A stretch of 64,000 nt of DNA from an uncultured Cellvibrio sp. (lineage in GTDB: Bacteria > Pseudomonadota > Gammaproteobacteria > Pseudomonadales > Cellvibrionaceae). Location of the stretch: contig CAMLKG010000007.1 in NCBI GenBank assembly GCA_946480695.1, positions 92,829 to 156,828 of the forward strand, read 5' to 3'. Position numbers and translations under genes: made by a program. Shown here one piece after another: positions 1 through 9,102 of this stretch. The number at the start of each line of letters is the position of its first letter. Positions within the stretch are counted from its first letter, which is position 1. Below the pieces are notes generated by a model. That model saw only the letters and a program-made list of their open reading frames with translations, did not search any database and was not told where the DNA came from.

Positions 1-153
1 CAGGTTGCCAATCATGTTAATGATGGTGGCGTAGCCGGGAACGGAACGCTTGATCATATCGGGAAATACATCTACGACCCGTTGATCAAATGCAAAGCGG
101 CTTACTTCCGCCAATGGATTGGCGTAAATGGTATCAGGTTGATGTTTTTGCAT
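1..153 (-). CDS. cmoA: Carboxy-S-adenosyl-L-methionine synthase, N-terminal fragment
   Basis: Only the first 51 codons are in the window; the gene continues off the left edge. The reverse strand from the ATG at 153 reads [10 protein letters not shown] and then contains [20 protein letters not shown]. This closely matches the CmoA N-terminus as I remember it ([20 protein letters not shown] in E. coli). CmoA converts SAM and prephenate to carboxy-SAM, the donor CmoB uses to make cmo5U34 in tRNA. The SAM-binding motif would lie beyond the edge and cannot be checked. It is divergent from the EAL gene, with a 220-bp intergenic region. Confidence 0.9.
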   Translation of the reverse strand, partial: MQKHQPDTIYANPLAEVSRFAFDQRVVDVFPDMIKRSVPGYATIINMIGNL

Positions 154-373
154 ATTGCGGACTGTTTTGTGGCACCGGTGAGTGAAATAACAACAGGAGC
201 GCATTGTACCTCTCACATCGAATGACAACAAATTATCAAATTCATAAAACTGTCATATATCCGCAGGAATATTCACAGTCGCGCCATGGACCACATCCCT
301 GATCATGCAAGAGCAATTGATGGGCGATTGTGACATCAGGAATTCATCTATTTCTTGTTAACAGTTATTAATT

Positions 374-2137
374 ATGTCTTTGCAGAGCAATGTGTATACG
401 CCAATCACCCTGCAAAAGGAATTACGTCGCCTGATTGAATTCAAACTGCTTACACCGGTCTTCCAACCGATTATGGCCTTGGAGAATCCCCGGATCATTG
501 GTTATGAAGCGCTTATCCGAGGTCCGGGGGACAGCCCGTTACAATATCCTGATAAATTATTTGAAGTCGCGCGCGAATCTCGCCTCCTGGCGAGCCTGGA
601 ATTTGCTTGTCGCGAGGTATCCTGTGAGCAATTCGCAAAATTAAATTTACCGGGTAAGCTTTTTTTGAATATGAGTCCCATTGCATTTACCGATAGCCAA
701 TATCGCGATGGGGTCACGCGCGAAATTTTGCAACGGGTCGGGCTGAATGCGGAGCGCGTGGTGTTTGAGTTAACGGAAAGCCAGCCGCTGGATGAATTTG
801 ATTTATTACGCGCTGCTTCCGATCATTTCCAGCGCCAGGGCTTTGCCATCGCTTTGGACGACCTTGGTGCGGGTTACGCCGGCTTGCGCGTCTGGAGCGA
901 ACTGCGCCCTGACTACGTAAAGATCGATCGTCATTTTATTTCCGGCATTGATAAGGATCCGGTAAAACGCGAATTTGTGCGGGCCATGCTCGATATCGCC
1001 CACCGCATCGGCCATAAGGCAATTGCTGAAGGTATTGAAACCGAAGCAGAGTTCACCACATTGGTAACGATGGGCGTCGAATATGCGCAAGGTTATTTCA
1101 TCGCCCGCCCGCAAGCGGTCCCCGAGCTGGAATTGGTATCGTCCATTAAAACCTTATCCAGCGTATCCTTACGTCGTTACCAGGATCATTTTGCACGGAA
1201 TGTAGGTGAAATAGTAGTGGACTCTGTCCATGTCGGGCCGCAAGAGCCCGCTGAAAGCCTGGTGAAAATGTTTCGCGCCGATGTTCGCCTTTCCTGTGTG
1301 CCTGTGGTTGATGGTGTAATTCCTTTAGGGATGGTCAGCAGGGCGGAGATACTCAGTGTTTTTTCTCGCCGTTTTGCACATGAATTATACGCACAGAAAA
1401 CAGTGAGGGAATTTATAAGCCCACTATCCATTATTGTCGATGTGAACACCGATTTGAAATCAGTTGGCCAGTTGATCAGCGAAGATCCGCAGCAAAATTT
1501 AAGTGTGGATTTTATCGTGAGTGATCAGGGCCGGTACCTGGGAGTCGGTAAGGTGCGTGATTTATTACGCTCCATAACCGAAGAAAAGTTGCGCATTGCA
1601 CGCCACAGCAATCCTTTAACCCAACTGCCTGGTAACGTTCCGCTTTATGAATGGGTTGACCATTTGTTATTACAACAGCAAGATTTTGTCATGGCTTATT
1701 GCGACATCAACCATTTCAAACCTTTTAACGATGCGTTTGGTTATGGCGCGGGTGACGAGGTAATTTTGATATTGAGCCGAATCCTTTGCGCTGCGGTGGA
1801 CCCGCAACTGGATTTTGTCGGCCACGTTGGTGGTGACGATTTTATTTTGGCGTTCCGCAGTGGTGATTGGCGGGCGCGTTGCGAAACTATCTTGCGGGAA
1901 TTTACCGCAGCAAGTTCAAGCTTGCTACCGAACCAGCAATTGGATTACTGGAGCCATGATCGCCAGGGGCAGCGGCAGAAATTCGGCCCGCTTACCTTGG
2001 CAATTGGGTGCGTCAGTCCGGATATAGCCGTATGTAAAACGCATCACCAAATATCACAGCTGCTTGCCGAGGCAAAACACAGCGCAAAAATGCGAGGCGG
2101 TAATCAACTCTTCTGTTCCCGGCGACACAAGCCCTAG
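374..2137 (+). CDS. EAL-CBS-CBS-GGDEF cyclic-di-GMP signalling protein
   Basis: This 587-residue soluble protein has an N-terminal EAL domain (about 20-250), a CBS pair (about 270-400) and a C-terminal GGDEF domain (about 410-580). The EAL signature YEALIRG has E45-A46-L47 intact, and the DDLGAGY, KIDRHFI and AEGIET motifs follow, so phosphodiesterase activity is plausible. The GGDEF signature is GGDDF at residues 486-490, with Asp for the usual Glu, and no RxxD inhibitory site precedes it. The cyclase half may therefore be inactive or serve as a GTP sensor. CBS pairs usually bind adenine nucleotides, which suggests energy-state input. There is no signal peptide or membrane segment and no clear Shine-Dalgarno before the ATG. 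It probably forms a local signalling group with the downstream response regulator. Confidence 0.9.
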   Translation: MSLQSNVYTPITLQKELRRLIEFKLLTPVFQPIMALENPRIIGYEALIRGPGDSPLQYPDKLFEVARESRLLASLEFACREVSCEQFAKLNLPGKLFLNMSPIAFTDSQYRDGVTREILQRVGLNAERVVFELTESQPLDEFDLLRAASDHFQRQGFAIALDDLGAGYAGLRVWSELRPDYVKIDRHFISGIDKDPVKREFVRAMLDIAHRIGHKAIAEGIETEAEFTTLVTMGVEYAQGYFIARPQAVPELELVSSIKTLSSVSLRRYQDHFARNVGEIVVDSVHVGPQEPAESLVKMFRADVRLSCVPVVDGVIPLGMVSRAEILSVFSRRFAHELYAQKTVREFISPLSIIVDVNTDLKSVGQLISEDPQQNLSVDFIVSDQGRYLGVGKVRDLLRSITEEKLRIARHSNPLTQLPGNVPLYEWVDHLLLQQQDFVMAYCDINHFKPFNDAFGYGAGDEVILILSRILCAAVDPQLDFVGHVGGDDFILAFRSGDWRARCETILREFTAASSSLLPNQQLDYWSHDRQGQRQKFGPLTLAIGCVSPDIAVCKTHHQISQLLAEAKHSAKMRGGNQLFCSRRHKP

Positions 2138-2226
2138 GTATTTTCCTTCTACATCTATTCCTATTTTCTAGCGACCCGGCAATTCTGGGCTATCCTTAGT
2201 CTGATTTCCCCTAAGGAGGTGAAAGA

Positions 2227-3867
2227 ATGGCTGATCTTGGCTATTACAAGATGCATGCGCTGATTGTCGATGATTTTGAAAATTTTCGCGGCACGCTTTA
2301 CAAAATGCTGATGGATCTTGGAATAGGAAATGTTGACTCTGTCGCGACCGGCGAAGAGGCTTTGCGTTTCTGCAAGGCCCGTAATTACGACCTGATTTTA
2401 TGCGATAACAATCTTGGTAAAGGCAAAAGCGGCCAGCAGGTTTTGGAGGAATTGCGCTCCACCCAAAACCCATGTTCGGACAGCTTATTTATATTGGTGT
2501 CTGCGGAAAACAGTAAGAATATGATAATGGCGGCTTACGATTATGAGCCGGATGCTTACCTGGCCAAGCCGATCACACCCAAGGCATTAGATCAACGCTT
2601 GAGTAGAATGCTGGAACAGCGCCTGGAACTCAAGGCCGTTATCGTTGCGCAAAAAGCCGGGGATCGCACCGGTGCTATTGACGCATGCAGGGAATTGATC
2701 GCCAAAGGCAGCCGATATACCAACAGCTGCCAAAAAATATTAGCGCAACTTTACCTTGATAATAATGAAATAGCCGCCGCTGACGCTATCTACCGTAGCG
2801 TACTGGATGTACGCGAGCTGGAATGGGCACAAATCGGAATGGTTAAAACCAAACTTGCTCAAAACGATTTATTGGGTGCCCAACAATGGGTGGAAAACAT
2901 CCTCCAATCAAATCCTATGTGTATGAAAGCTTATGATTTACAAGCCGAGGTTTTCAAATTACAGAACAATGCCGAAAACCTGCAAAATATTTTGCAGAAA
3001 GCGACGGATATTTCCCCGCTATCTATCTTGCGACAACAAAGCCTGGGCGAGGTCGCCCAGCAAAATAATGATTTGGTCACCGCCACCAATGCGTTAAAGC
3101 GCGCCGTGAAATTGGGAGAGCATTCCTGTTTTGATAAGGAATCCATTCATGCGCAGTTTGCCCAAGCCACGATCGATTTATTTTCCATCGACAAGGAACT
3201 GGCCAAACCCCTTGTGCGGGATGCGATTGCCTGTGTCAATAACCTTGAAGAAAATTTTGGCAAGTCCAATTTTCGCAAGGTTGAATCCCTGTTACTGGAA
3301 AGCCAATTGCAAGTGTGTAGCGGCGACCAGCGCCGGGCCCAGGAAGCACTGGCCGCGGCGCAGTCGGCGTTAGGCAATACAAAGGAAGAAGCAGCGCTTG
3401 ATGTGCAAATAGAGATGGTGCGAGCGTTGCGCATGCTGGGTAAAACCAATGAGGCCCAGGAACATTTGAATGAGCTTTTGCAGCGCTACGCCGGTAGTGA
3501 AGATAAATTACAGAAACTTGACGTGTTGCTGGATGAACCGCGAAGCGAAAAAAATAAACTGATGGTGGCGGAGATTAACAAAAAAGGCATTTCGCTTTAC
3601 AACGCCAGGGATTTTTCTGCTGCCGCGGATGCATTTAAAACTGCCTTGCAGAAGTTGCCTAACCATATCGGTTTGCGTTTGAATTATGTGCAAGCAATGA
3701 TTGATAAACTGAAAACTCGATGCGATCCGTCCAATAGCGAAAAAATCCAGCAAACCCTTACCAAAACCAGCGGGATTATTTCCCAGCAGCACCCGCAATA
3801 CCAGCGCTATTGTCAATTGAGCGACACCTATAATGCGCTTGTCCGAACCCACGAAAAAAACAAGTGA
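2227..3867 (+). CDS. Response regulator with C-terminal TPR domain
   Basis: Residues 1-130 form a receiver domain: acidic pair D15-D16, phospho-acceptor D60 in LILCDNN and conserved lysine K114 in LAKPIT. The remaining 400 residues are alpha-helical and TPR-like (for example CMKAYDLQAEVFKLQNNAE and GISLYNARDFSAAADAFKTA), with no DNA-binding or enzymatic output domain. Output is therefore probably protein-protein interaction. The start follows a near-perfect Shine-Dalgarno, TAAGGAGG, at 2213-2220. The stop overlaps the first in-frame GTG of the downstream histidine kinase ORF, so the two are co-transcribed and probably translationally coupled. The family (REC-TPR) is clear; the biological target is unknown. 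Confidence 0.85.
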   Translation: MADLGYYKMHALIVDDFENFRGTLYKMLMDLGIGNVDSVATGEEALRFCKARNYDLILCDNNLGKGKSGQQVLEELRSTQNPCSDSLFILVSAENSKNMIMAAYDYEPDAYLAKPITPKALDQRLSRMLEQRLELKAVIVAQKAGDRTGAIDACRELIAKGSRYTNSCQKILAQLYLDNNEIAAADAIYRSVLDVRELEWAQIGMVKTKLAQNDLLGAQQWVENILQSNPMCMKAYDLQAEVFKLQNNAENLQNILQKATDISPLSILRQQSLGEVAQQNNDLVTATNALKRAVKLGEHSCFDKESIHAQFAQATIDLFSIDKELAKPLVRDAIACVNNLEENFGKSNFRKVESLLLESQLQVCSGDQRRAQEALAAAQSALGNTKEEAALDVQIEMVRALRMLGKTNEAQEHLNELLQRYAGSEDKLQKLDVLLDEPRSEKNKLMVAEINKKGISLYNARDFSAAADAFKTALQKLPNHIGLRLNYVQAMIDKLKTRCDPSNSEKIQQTLTKTSGIISQQHPQYQRYCQLSDTYNALVRTHEKNK

Positions 3868-3875
3868 GGTCAACT

Positions 3876-4598
3876 GTGGAGCCATCTTCCGAACAAAAAA
3901 CATCGCCAGCGGATTACGGCCATGTACCGATAGATTTTTCCTTCGTACTGGCCTCCAGTGTGCATGACATGAAAAACTCGTTGGGCATGTTGCTGAATAC
4001 ACTTGCAGCCATGGTGGAAAAATACCCACCCAAGGATGCCGAACAAGCAAAATTCTTTTCTACACTCGAGTATGAGGCGGCACGAATCAATGGCGAACTG
4101 GTGCAACTCTTATCCTTGTACCGTATGGATGAGAGGACGCTGGTGATTGTTATTGATGAACATCACGTAAGCGATGTTATTGAAGAACAGATCGCGCGCA
4201 ACGATACCTTGTTACGCTCGCGCAATATTGAAATACACATTGATTGTGATATTAACCTCGCCTGGTATTTTGATAATGAATTGATAGGCGGTGTGCTGAA
4301 TAACCTCATCGTAAATTGCGCGCGCTATTGTCGCAGCCGGTTGTTGGTAAGTGCTATGGTAGAAGATGGCTTTTTATGTATTGCCGTAGCTGACGATGGG
4401 CAGGGTTATCCGGAAGCCATGCTCCAGGAGCCAGTTCCACAACCCCCTGTTTCTTTCGGTTCGGGAAACACCCGCCTTGGTTTGTTATTCGCGCGTAAGG
4501 TATTGGAATTACACAAATCCAAAAAAGGGCAGGGTTATATGACAATTGCCAACCATGGCCCTTTGGGGGGCGGTATTTTGAAACTCTATTTGCCTTGA
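3876..4598 (+). CDS. Small cytoplasmic sensor histidine kinase
   Basis: This soluble histidine kinase of about 240 residues has no transmembrane segment or input domain. The likely phospho-acceptor is H30 in SSVHDMKNSLGML. The HATPase_c region (about 100-240) shows the N box NNLIVNCARY, the G1 box DDGQGYPE and the G2 box TRLGLLFARKVLE. I place the start at the GTG at 3876 because GAGG (3866-3869) lies a few bases upstream. The earlier in-frame GTG at 3864 overlaps the stop of the preceding gene. It is the obvious partner of the REC-TPR protein; signal input probably comes through another protein. Confidence 0.82.
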   Translation: MEPSSEQKTSPADYGHVPIDFSFVLASSVHDMKNSLGMLLNTLAAMVEKYPPKDAEQAKFFSTLEYEAARINGELVQLLSLYRMDERTLVIVIDEHHVSDVIEEQIARNDTLLRSRNIEIHIDCDINLAWYFDNELIGGVLNNLIVNCARYCRSRLLVSAMVEDGFLCIAVADDGQGYPEAMLQEPVPQPPVSFGSGNTRLGLLFARKVLELHKSKKGQGYMTIANHGPLGGGILKLYLP

Positions 4599-4703
4599 TT
4601 GGATTCCATCACTAACTGCAAACAATATGCGAGTGTTGAAATCAGTGCACAGCTATTGCATTATTCAAACCCGTTTTCGGCATTGGCGCTAAGGTTATAA
4701 TTT

Positions 4704-5585
4704 ATGCTTAAAATCCGCTTTAAAGATAATAAATACAATGCGGTATGGTTAGTGGAACCTAAAATTACCATCGGCCGATCGGCGACCAACGCATTGGTTA
4801 TAGATGACCCACTGGCGAGCGATGTGCATTTGGAAGTATTGGTGGACAACGAGCACCTCACTTTACGCAACCTGGTACCCACCCAGCCGGTAACAGTTAA
4901 TGGCCAACCGGTAAATGGGGCCTGCGAGTTAAAACCGGACGACCAGATCACCCTTGGCAGTGTAGAACTGGTTGTTATAGATCCGAAAAAAGAGGCGAGG
5001 GTTGCGGCGGAAGAGTCGGCAACCGTCACTCAACTGCGCGCCCCGAAAGCGACTGGTTGGTCACTCAAAGCCAACCATTCTGCACTGGCAAACCGCGTTT
5101 TCCCCTTGAAAGAAATTAATGTCATCGGTCGTGCCAGCGAATGCGATATCAGCCTTGCGGCTGCGCATTTGTCACGTCGCCACGCCCAGTTGCAGGTTAT
5201 TGACGGCATGTTATTTGTTAAGGATCTCGATTCAGCCAATGGGACTTACCTGAATGGCAAGCGTGTTGCGGAGGCCAGGGTAAAACGTGGCGATGAGTTG
5301 CGCTTCGATGCGCTGAGCTTTGGAGTTATGGGGCCGGCCGACGATCTGGCTAAAACTGCCATACGCAAAGCCGGCACGGTCAAAGCTGAAATTGCCGAGG
5401 CCAAGCGGCCCGCTACGGTTTCAAAGGGCCCTGCGACTATGCGCTCCTCGTCAATCAACCGGGCGGTAGAGGACAAGCAATCCAAGGCTGTACCTCAACC
5501 AAATTCCAAGGGCAAGTTTGGGTTAATATTCCTTGGCATATTAGGTGTTGTGGTTATAACAGCCATGTTTTTAACGCGCAAATAA
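4704..5585 (+). CDS. Tandem FHA-domain protein with C-terminal membrane anchor
   Basis: This 293-residue protein carries two forkhead-associated domains. FHA1 is at about 1-95, with IGRSATNALVIDD and VTVNGQPV. FHA2 is at about 130-215, with the canonical phosphothreonine-binding signature IGRASECDISL, SRRHAQL and SANGTYLNGKRV. FHA1 is degenerate: its SDVHLEV segment replaces S-x-x-H. A low-complexity linker leads to a single hydrophobic helix (about 272-291) ending in TRK, so the FHA domains probably face the cytoplasm from a C-terminal tail anchor. AAGG lies about 9 bases before the ATG. The neighbours are two-component genes; no Ser/Thr kinase is visible nearby. Confidence 0.85.
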   Translation: MLKIRFKDNKYNAVWLVEPKITIGRSATNALVIDDPLASDVHLEVLVDNEHLTLRNLVPTQPVTVNGQPVNGACELKPDDQITLGSVELVVIDPKKEARVAAEESATVTQLRAPKATGWSLKANHSALANRVFPLKEINVIGRASECDISLAAAHLSRRHAQLQVIDGMLFVKDLDSANGTYLNGKRVAEARVKRGDELRFDALSFGVMGPADDLAKTAIRKAGTVKAEIAEAKRPATVSKGPATMRSSSINRAVEDKQSKAVPQPNSKGKFGLIFLGILGVVVITAMFLTRK

Positions 5586-5614
5586 GCCTTAAGTTTTGAA
5601 AGATATGGCCGATA

Positions 5615-5650
5615 ACCTGTGAGGTGATAGCTCGGTTCCCCCACAGGTGA
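5615..5650 (+). promoter_or_regulatory. Hairpin that could mask the ribosome binding site of the next gene
   Basis: ACCTGTG at 5615-5621 is an exact inverted repeat of CACAGGT at 5642-5648. The right arm includes most of the AGGTGA Shine-Dalgarno (5645-5650) that serves the ATG at 5655. Folding would hide the ribosome binding site, so translation of the DUF5610 gene could be structure-controlled. The pairing is seen directly; a regulatory role is inference. Confidence 0.4.
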
Positions 5651-5654
5651 CTTT

Positions 5655-6929
5655 ATGAACTTAACCTCACTCAATCCTTTTACAACCCCCTCTGTTAGTA
5701 ATCCGTTGACTAAGGCTGGTAATCCTCAAACGGCCACCCATGGTGAAAAAAATGCCGCTGTAGGGCAATCAGGTGAGGCGCCTCTGCGGGATAAACATCA
5801 AGCCGCGCTGCAAATTGTTAACAAGACCTTGGTCGCTGCCTATGAAAAAATCAGTTCACGGGCGCAAACCGCCAAGGCCGAATATGAAAACGTCGAGCCA
5901 CTGACTGCTGAAAAAGTTGCCGGTAATATCCTTGGATTTATTGAGCGACGCCTGCAATTGGATATTGCCGAGGGCGCAACCAGCGAAGAACTGCAAACGA
6001 GGCTGGAGGCAGGGTTGTCGGGCTTTAAAAAAGGTTTTGCGGAAGCCAGCGAAAAATTGGAAGCGCTCAGCCTGCTATCGCCTGAAATAAAAACGGATAT
6101 CGGTAAAACCTATGATCTGGTACTGGCAGGTATAGAAAATTTACGGGCAAAATTTATCGACTCCCCTGATACCCGCCCTGTCTCCACCAACAACGGGGAG
6201 TTGAAAACCATCGCAACCAGCAAACCGGTGGCGCCCAGGTTGGAAGTGCCCGATTTCTTACCTGCGGCAGTATCCACTCAACTTGGTTATGGCAACTATG
6301 AATATGGCCGTGCCCGTGCTTTCAGCTTTGAATTAATCACGAAAGACGGTGATAAAGTTACGATTAAGGCGACATCAAGCGAAGGGTTAGCGGTGGAAGC
6401 GGGTCGAGTAACACGCGATGCTAATTCTTCCGCTACGATAACCGGCAGCCATAGTTCCGCTGAATCATTTTCATTAGCCGTTGAAGGTGAACTCAATGCG
6501 GAAGAGTTGGCAGCGATCAATGATCTGCTCGGCAGGGTGAATGATTTGGCAGGGCAGTTTTTTGCCGGAAATCTCGATCGGGCTTTTGAACAGGCGATGA
6601 GCCTAGGCTATGACGAAAAGCAAATCAGTAGTTTTGCATTAAATTTGGCGCAAGTAGAGATCCAGCAAATTACTCGCGCTTATCAACGTGTTGAACTCCG
6701 TTTCCCTGAGAGCAGCGAGCAAAATCTGCTTAACAACCAATTATTGCCGCTGGGAAATTTTATTCGCGAATTGCTCAATAGCCTGGACCGTGCTTCCACA
6801 TTTAAAGTACCACAACAACTGATTGGAAATATGGCTGAAAAAATCACCGGGGCAGGTGAACTTGGGGAACACCAGGGGCAACGCCTGCGCGAATTTATGG
6901 ATCGACTCTTCGCGTTGGATTTACGCTAA
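5655..6929 (+). CDS. DUF5610-like protein of unknown function
   Basis: This 424-residue protein is probably soluble, with no signal peptide or membrane segment. The region from about residue 48 (KHQAALQIVNKTLVAAYEKI) through about 160 is helical and resembles DUF5610 as I recall it, a domain of gammaproteobacteria. The middle (about 215-285) reads like beta-strands (FSFELITKDGDKVTIKA), and the C-terminus is helical again. It follows the FHA gene by 70 bp in the same direction and may share its transcript. An AGGTGA Shine-Dalgarno precedes the ATG but sits in a hairpin. The function is not known to me. Confidence 0.65.
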   Translation: MNLTSLNPFTTPSVSNPLTKAGNPQTATHGEKNAAVGQSGEAPLRDKHQAALQIVNKTLVAAYEKISSRAQTAKAEYENVEPLTAEKVAGNILGFIERRLQLDIAEGATSEELQTRLEAGLSGFKKGFAEASEKLEALSLLSPEIKTDIGKTYDLVLAGIENLRAKFIDSPDTRPVSTNNGELKTIATSKPVAPRLEVPDFLPAAVSTQLGYGNYEYGRARAFSFELITKDGDKVTIKATSSEGLAVEAGRVTRDANSSATITGSHSSAESFSLAVEGELNAEELAAINDLLGRVNDLAGQFFAGNLDRAFEQAMSLGYDEKQISSFALNLAQVEIQQITRAYQRVELRFPESSEQNLLNNQLLPLGNFIRELLNSLDRASTFKVPQQLIGNMAEKITGAGELGEHQGQRLREFMDRLFALDLR

Positions 6930-6983
6930 GTGATTGAGGCTCCAACTTGGTAAACTGGTGTTTTGCAGATTAATGCCTCTATT

Positions 6984-7229
6984 ATGAAAACAGTTTACCT
7001 TTACTCAACCCCCGGTTGTCATTTGTGCGACATAGCTTGGGAAATTCTGGCTCCCTTGGTTACCTGTTTGCCTTTGCGTTTGGAAGAGATTGATGTCGCT
7101 GATTCAGATGAATTGATTGAGCGTTACGGGATAAGAATTCCGGTATTGAAATTTGCAGACCATGATGACGAGTTGGGCTGGCCGTTCAATGCGCAGCAGG
7201 CACTAACCTATCTACAAGCCTACCTATAA
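6984..7229 (+). CDS. Glutaredoxin-like thiol-disulfide protein
   Basis: This is a small thioredoxin-fold protein of about 81 residues. The N-terminus MKTVYLYSTPGCHLC has the beta-strand followed by a C-x-x-C pair (C12, C15). Later GIRIPVL supplies the cis-proline (I-P-V) typical of the fold, and PFNAQQALTYL forms the last helix. This matches the DUF836-type glutaredoxin-like family. I start at the internal ATG (6984) because an upstream TTG in frame adds residues that family members normally lack. No good Shine-Dalgarno is visible. The redox partner is unknown. Confidence 0.8.
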   Translation: MKTVYLYSTPGCHLCDIAWEILAPLVTCLPLRLEEIDVADSDELIERYGIRIPVLKFADHDDELGWPFNAQQALTYLQAYL

Positions 7230-7257
7230 ATCACTTTGCTGCTTAAAAAATCGTCCG

Positions 7258-8488
7258 CTAATTAGTAGCATTCAAACCCAGGGTATTCACAGTTTCAGCA
7301 ACCCATTGCAAGGATTCGACATAAATTTGGGCAAGCCGCTCAGGTATTAACCCTGTCTTGTCCAATGCTTCCCAATTAATTTTGTCCCATTCGCCTTGCT
7401 CATGGGATTGCACAAGCTGTAACACCATACCTTCCGGGCCGGAATGATTGAGCATAGCCCTGTTGATCGCTTCGCTAAGGGAAAGGCTGGAGAGCAAATC
7501 CTCAAGGGGCGTGTCCAGGAAAGCATCCAGGGTTGAGAGCAATCCCACGGTAAAAAATGAGTCGGGGCGGTTGCGTTGGTTAATTTCAGTAGCGATTAAT
7601 TCGCACATGCGGGCGCGGGTTAATGCCGCGATACTTAATTCATGGGGTTTTCCGCTCAGGTTTGATAGCGCTAATAAATTTACCCAATTTCGAAGTTTGT
7701 TTAATCCCAACAGCATAATTGCCTGGCGCAGTGAATCTACCGACCGCGACAAACCAAAGGCTGTTAACCAAGCGCAGTAATTTAAAGCTCAGCAAAGTAT
7801 CGCGCGCGATCATCCGCTCAATTTTTTCCATTGGCACATTGGGATCATGCAGTGCAGACAGCAATTGCAGTACCGATTGCTTATTTTCTGAAACTTTTTT
7901 TCCAGTGATGACTTTGGGTTTGGCCAGGAAATAGCCCTGAAACAAATCGAAACCTAACATTTTGCAGTTTTCAAACATTTCATAGGTTTCAACTTTTTCA
8001 GCAATGAGGGTAATGCCGAATGGTTTCAGGTAATCAATATGTTGTTTAAGCTTTTCCGGCGAAAGGTGAAGCACATCGAGTTTGATAATATCCGCATAAG
8101 CAACCAGGCTTTCTGTTTCCGGTGTTAATTCGAAATCATCCAGGGCAATGGTGTACCCCTGGTTGCGTAATTGCATGAGCGAATGCAGCATGGCAGCATC
8201 CACTTTTTGCCCTTCAAGTACCTCAATGACTAATTTCTGGCGACTAAATGGGGGAGGGGTATCAATCAGGGTGCGGGTAAAATTGACGAACGCCTTATGC
8301 TTACCAACCACTTGCTCAATAGACAACTCGGTAAAAGCGTTAAGCAACACCTGGCAACTTGCGGCATCGCCGTCACAGGTACCCACCTGGGTTAGCTCAC
8401 TATTGCGGCATAACAACTCGTAAGCAACCACTTGCATGTTGCCATTAAAAATGGGCTGACGCGCTAGTAAAGGTACAGCTTCGGTCAT
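7258..8488 (-). pseudogene. EAL-HDOD signalling gene interrupted by a frameshift
   Basis: The gene is read in two pieces. From the ATG at 8488 the first piece encodes a degenerate EAL domain (AYELLCRN for the EAL motif, LDDFELTPETESL, IAEKVET) and the first part of an HDOD domain, up to LLRLVNS. Then the frame breaks. One base over, FGLSRSVDSLRQAIMLLG continues the HDOD domain to the stop at 7258. The break lies at about 7759: one base too many, or two too few, after the codons for VNS. Intact relatives (CdgJ/YuxH type) are single proteins of about 400 residues. It could be a true mutation or an assembly error. As read, the product is a 282-residue protein with a scrambled 39-residue tail. 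Confidence 0.85.
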
Positions 8489-8621
8489 AAAAATCGAGTT
8501 TTAGTTGTTGTGGGTGAGCCATGCAAATGGAGCTATCACTGCAAGTGTAGCCCCTAAGTTTCAGCTTACCACCCTTATAAATGATAATTCTAAAGTCGGC
8601 CATGGGGCAGCAACTGGCTCA

Positions 8622-8873
8622 TCAATCTCTTTCTTTCCGCTGCTTATGTTTTCTGTTCTGCAATTCCCGCACCAGTAGTTCATCTGGTCCCGCAACCGCA
8701 CCTAAAAATTGTTGCAGAAGTTTGGTAGCAACCGGGGTATCGCGATTATCAAAAAGCCACCAGGCAAAAATAGTTACACAAGGTATCAATGGCAGAAAAA
8801 ATAGCGCCACAATTACATTACAAGGAATGAAATTGATCCAGAAATTCACTAGATGAATAAATACAATCACCAC
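8622..8873 (-). CDS. Small hypothetical membrane protein
   Basis: The predicted product is about 83 residues: two hydrophobic stretches (VIVFIHLVNFWINFI and VIVALFFLPLIPCVTIFAWWLF), then a charged cytoplasmic-like tail ending QNRKHKQRKERD. I choose the GTG at 8873 because GAGGAG sits 6 bases upstream; an in-frame TTG at 8927 abuts a hairpin and has no Shine-Dalgarno. An overlapping + strand ORF (8581-8856) has a composition unlike a real protein. I do not recognise the family. Hydrophobic composition alone is limited evidence. Confidence 0.5.
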   Translation of the reverse strand: MVIVFIHLVNFWINFIPCNVIVALFFLPLIPCVTIFAWWLFDNRDTPVATKLLQQFLGAVAGPDELLVRELQNRKHKQRKERD

Positions 8874-8918
8874 GATAAGCTCCTCAGTTAAGGGCTCCGC
8901 AGCAAAACGAATGGCTTT

Positions 8919-8950
8919 AAACAACAAGGCCGCAGTTTTTTGCTGCGGCC
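8919..8950 (-). terminator. Hairpin with weak T-rich tail
   Basis: GGCCGCAG (8928-8935) pairs exactly with CTGCGGCC (8943-8950) around a 7-base loop. Read on the - strand, the stem is followed by TTGTTGTTT, which suits an intrinsic terminator in that direction. On the + strand there is no T-tract. Confidence 0.5.
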
Positions 8951-9096
8951 CTGGGTAGATAAAATAAAATCTGTTTATTTACCGGATTGTCCGCCATAGC
9001 AATGCACGCCACGCATAAGATGCTGGTCGCAGTGCAAAGTGTTTAATGGCGAAACAATGGTTAAACATAAAAGTAGTGGGCTGTTGGATAAAAAGG
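8919..9096 (-). ncRNA. Candidate small RNA or very short gene
   Basis: The stretch between the slt terminator and the small membrane gene carries its own promoter-like sequence and its own terminator-like hairpin, giving a predicted transcript of about 175 nt. Within it, one frame ends in the peptide MRGVHCYGGQSGK followed by TAA, but I find no convincing start or Shine-Dalgarno. A small RNA, a short peptide gene or nothing functional are all possible. Confidence 0.25.
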
Positions 9097-9102
9097 AATT
9101 CG

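Noticed and set aside
3508..4050. 180-residue - strand ORF
   Set aside because: It lies fully opposite the TPR regulator and kinase genes, whose frames carry clear motifs; its own sequence has no domain.
8581..8856. 91-residue + strand ORF
   Set aside because: Ser/Cys/Arg-rich shadow of the small membrane gene on the - strand, which has the better Shine-Dalgarno and hydrophobic pattern.
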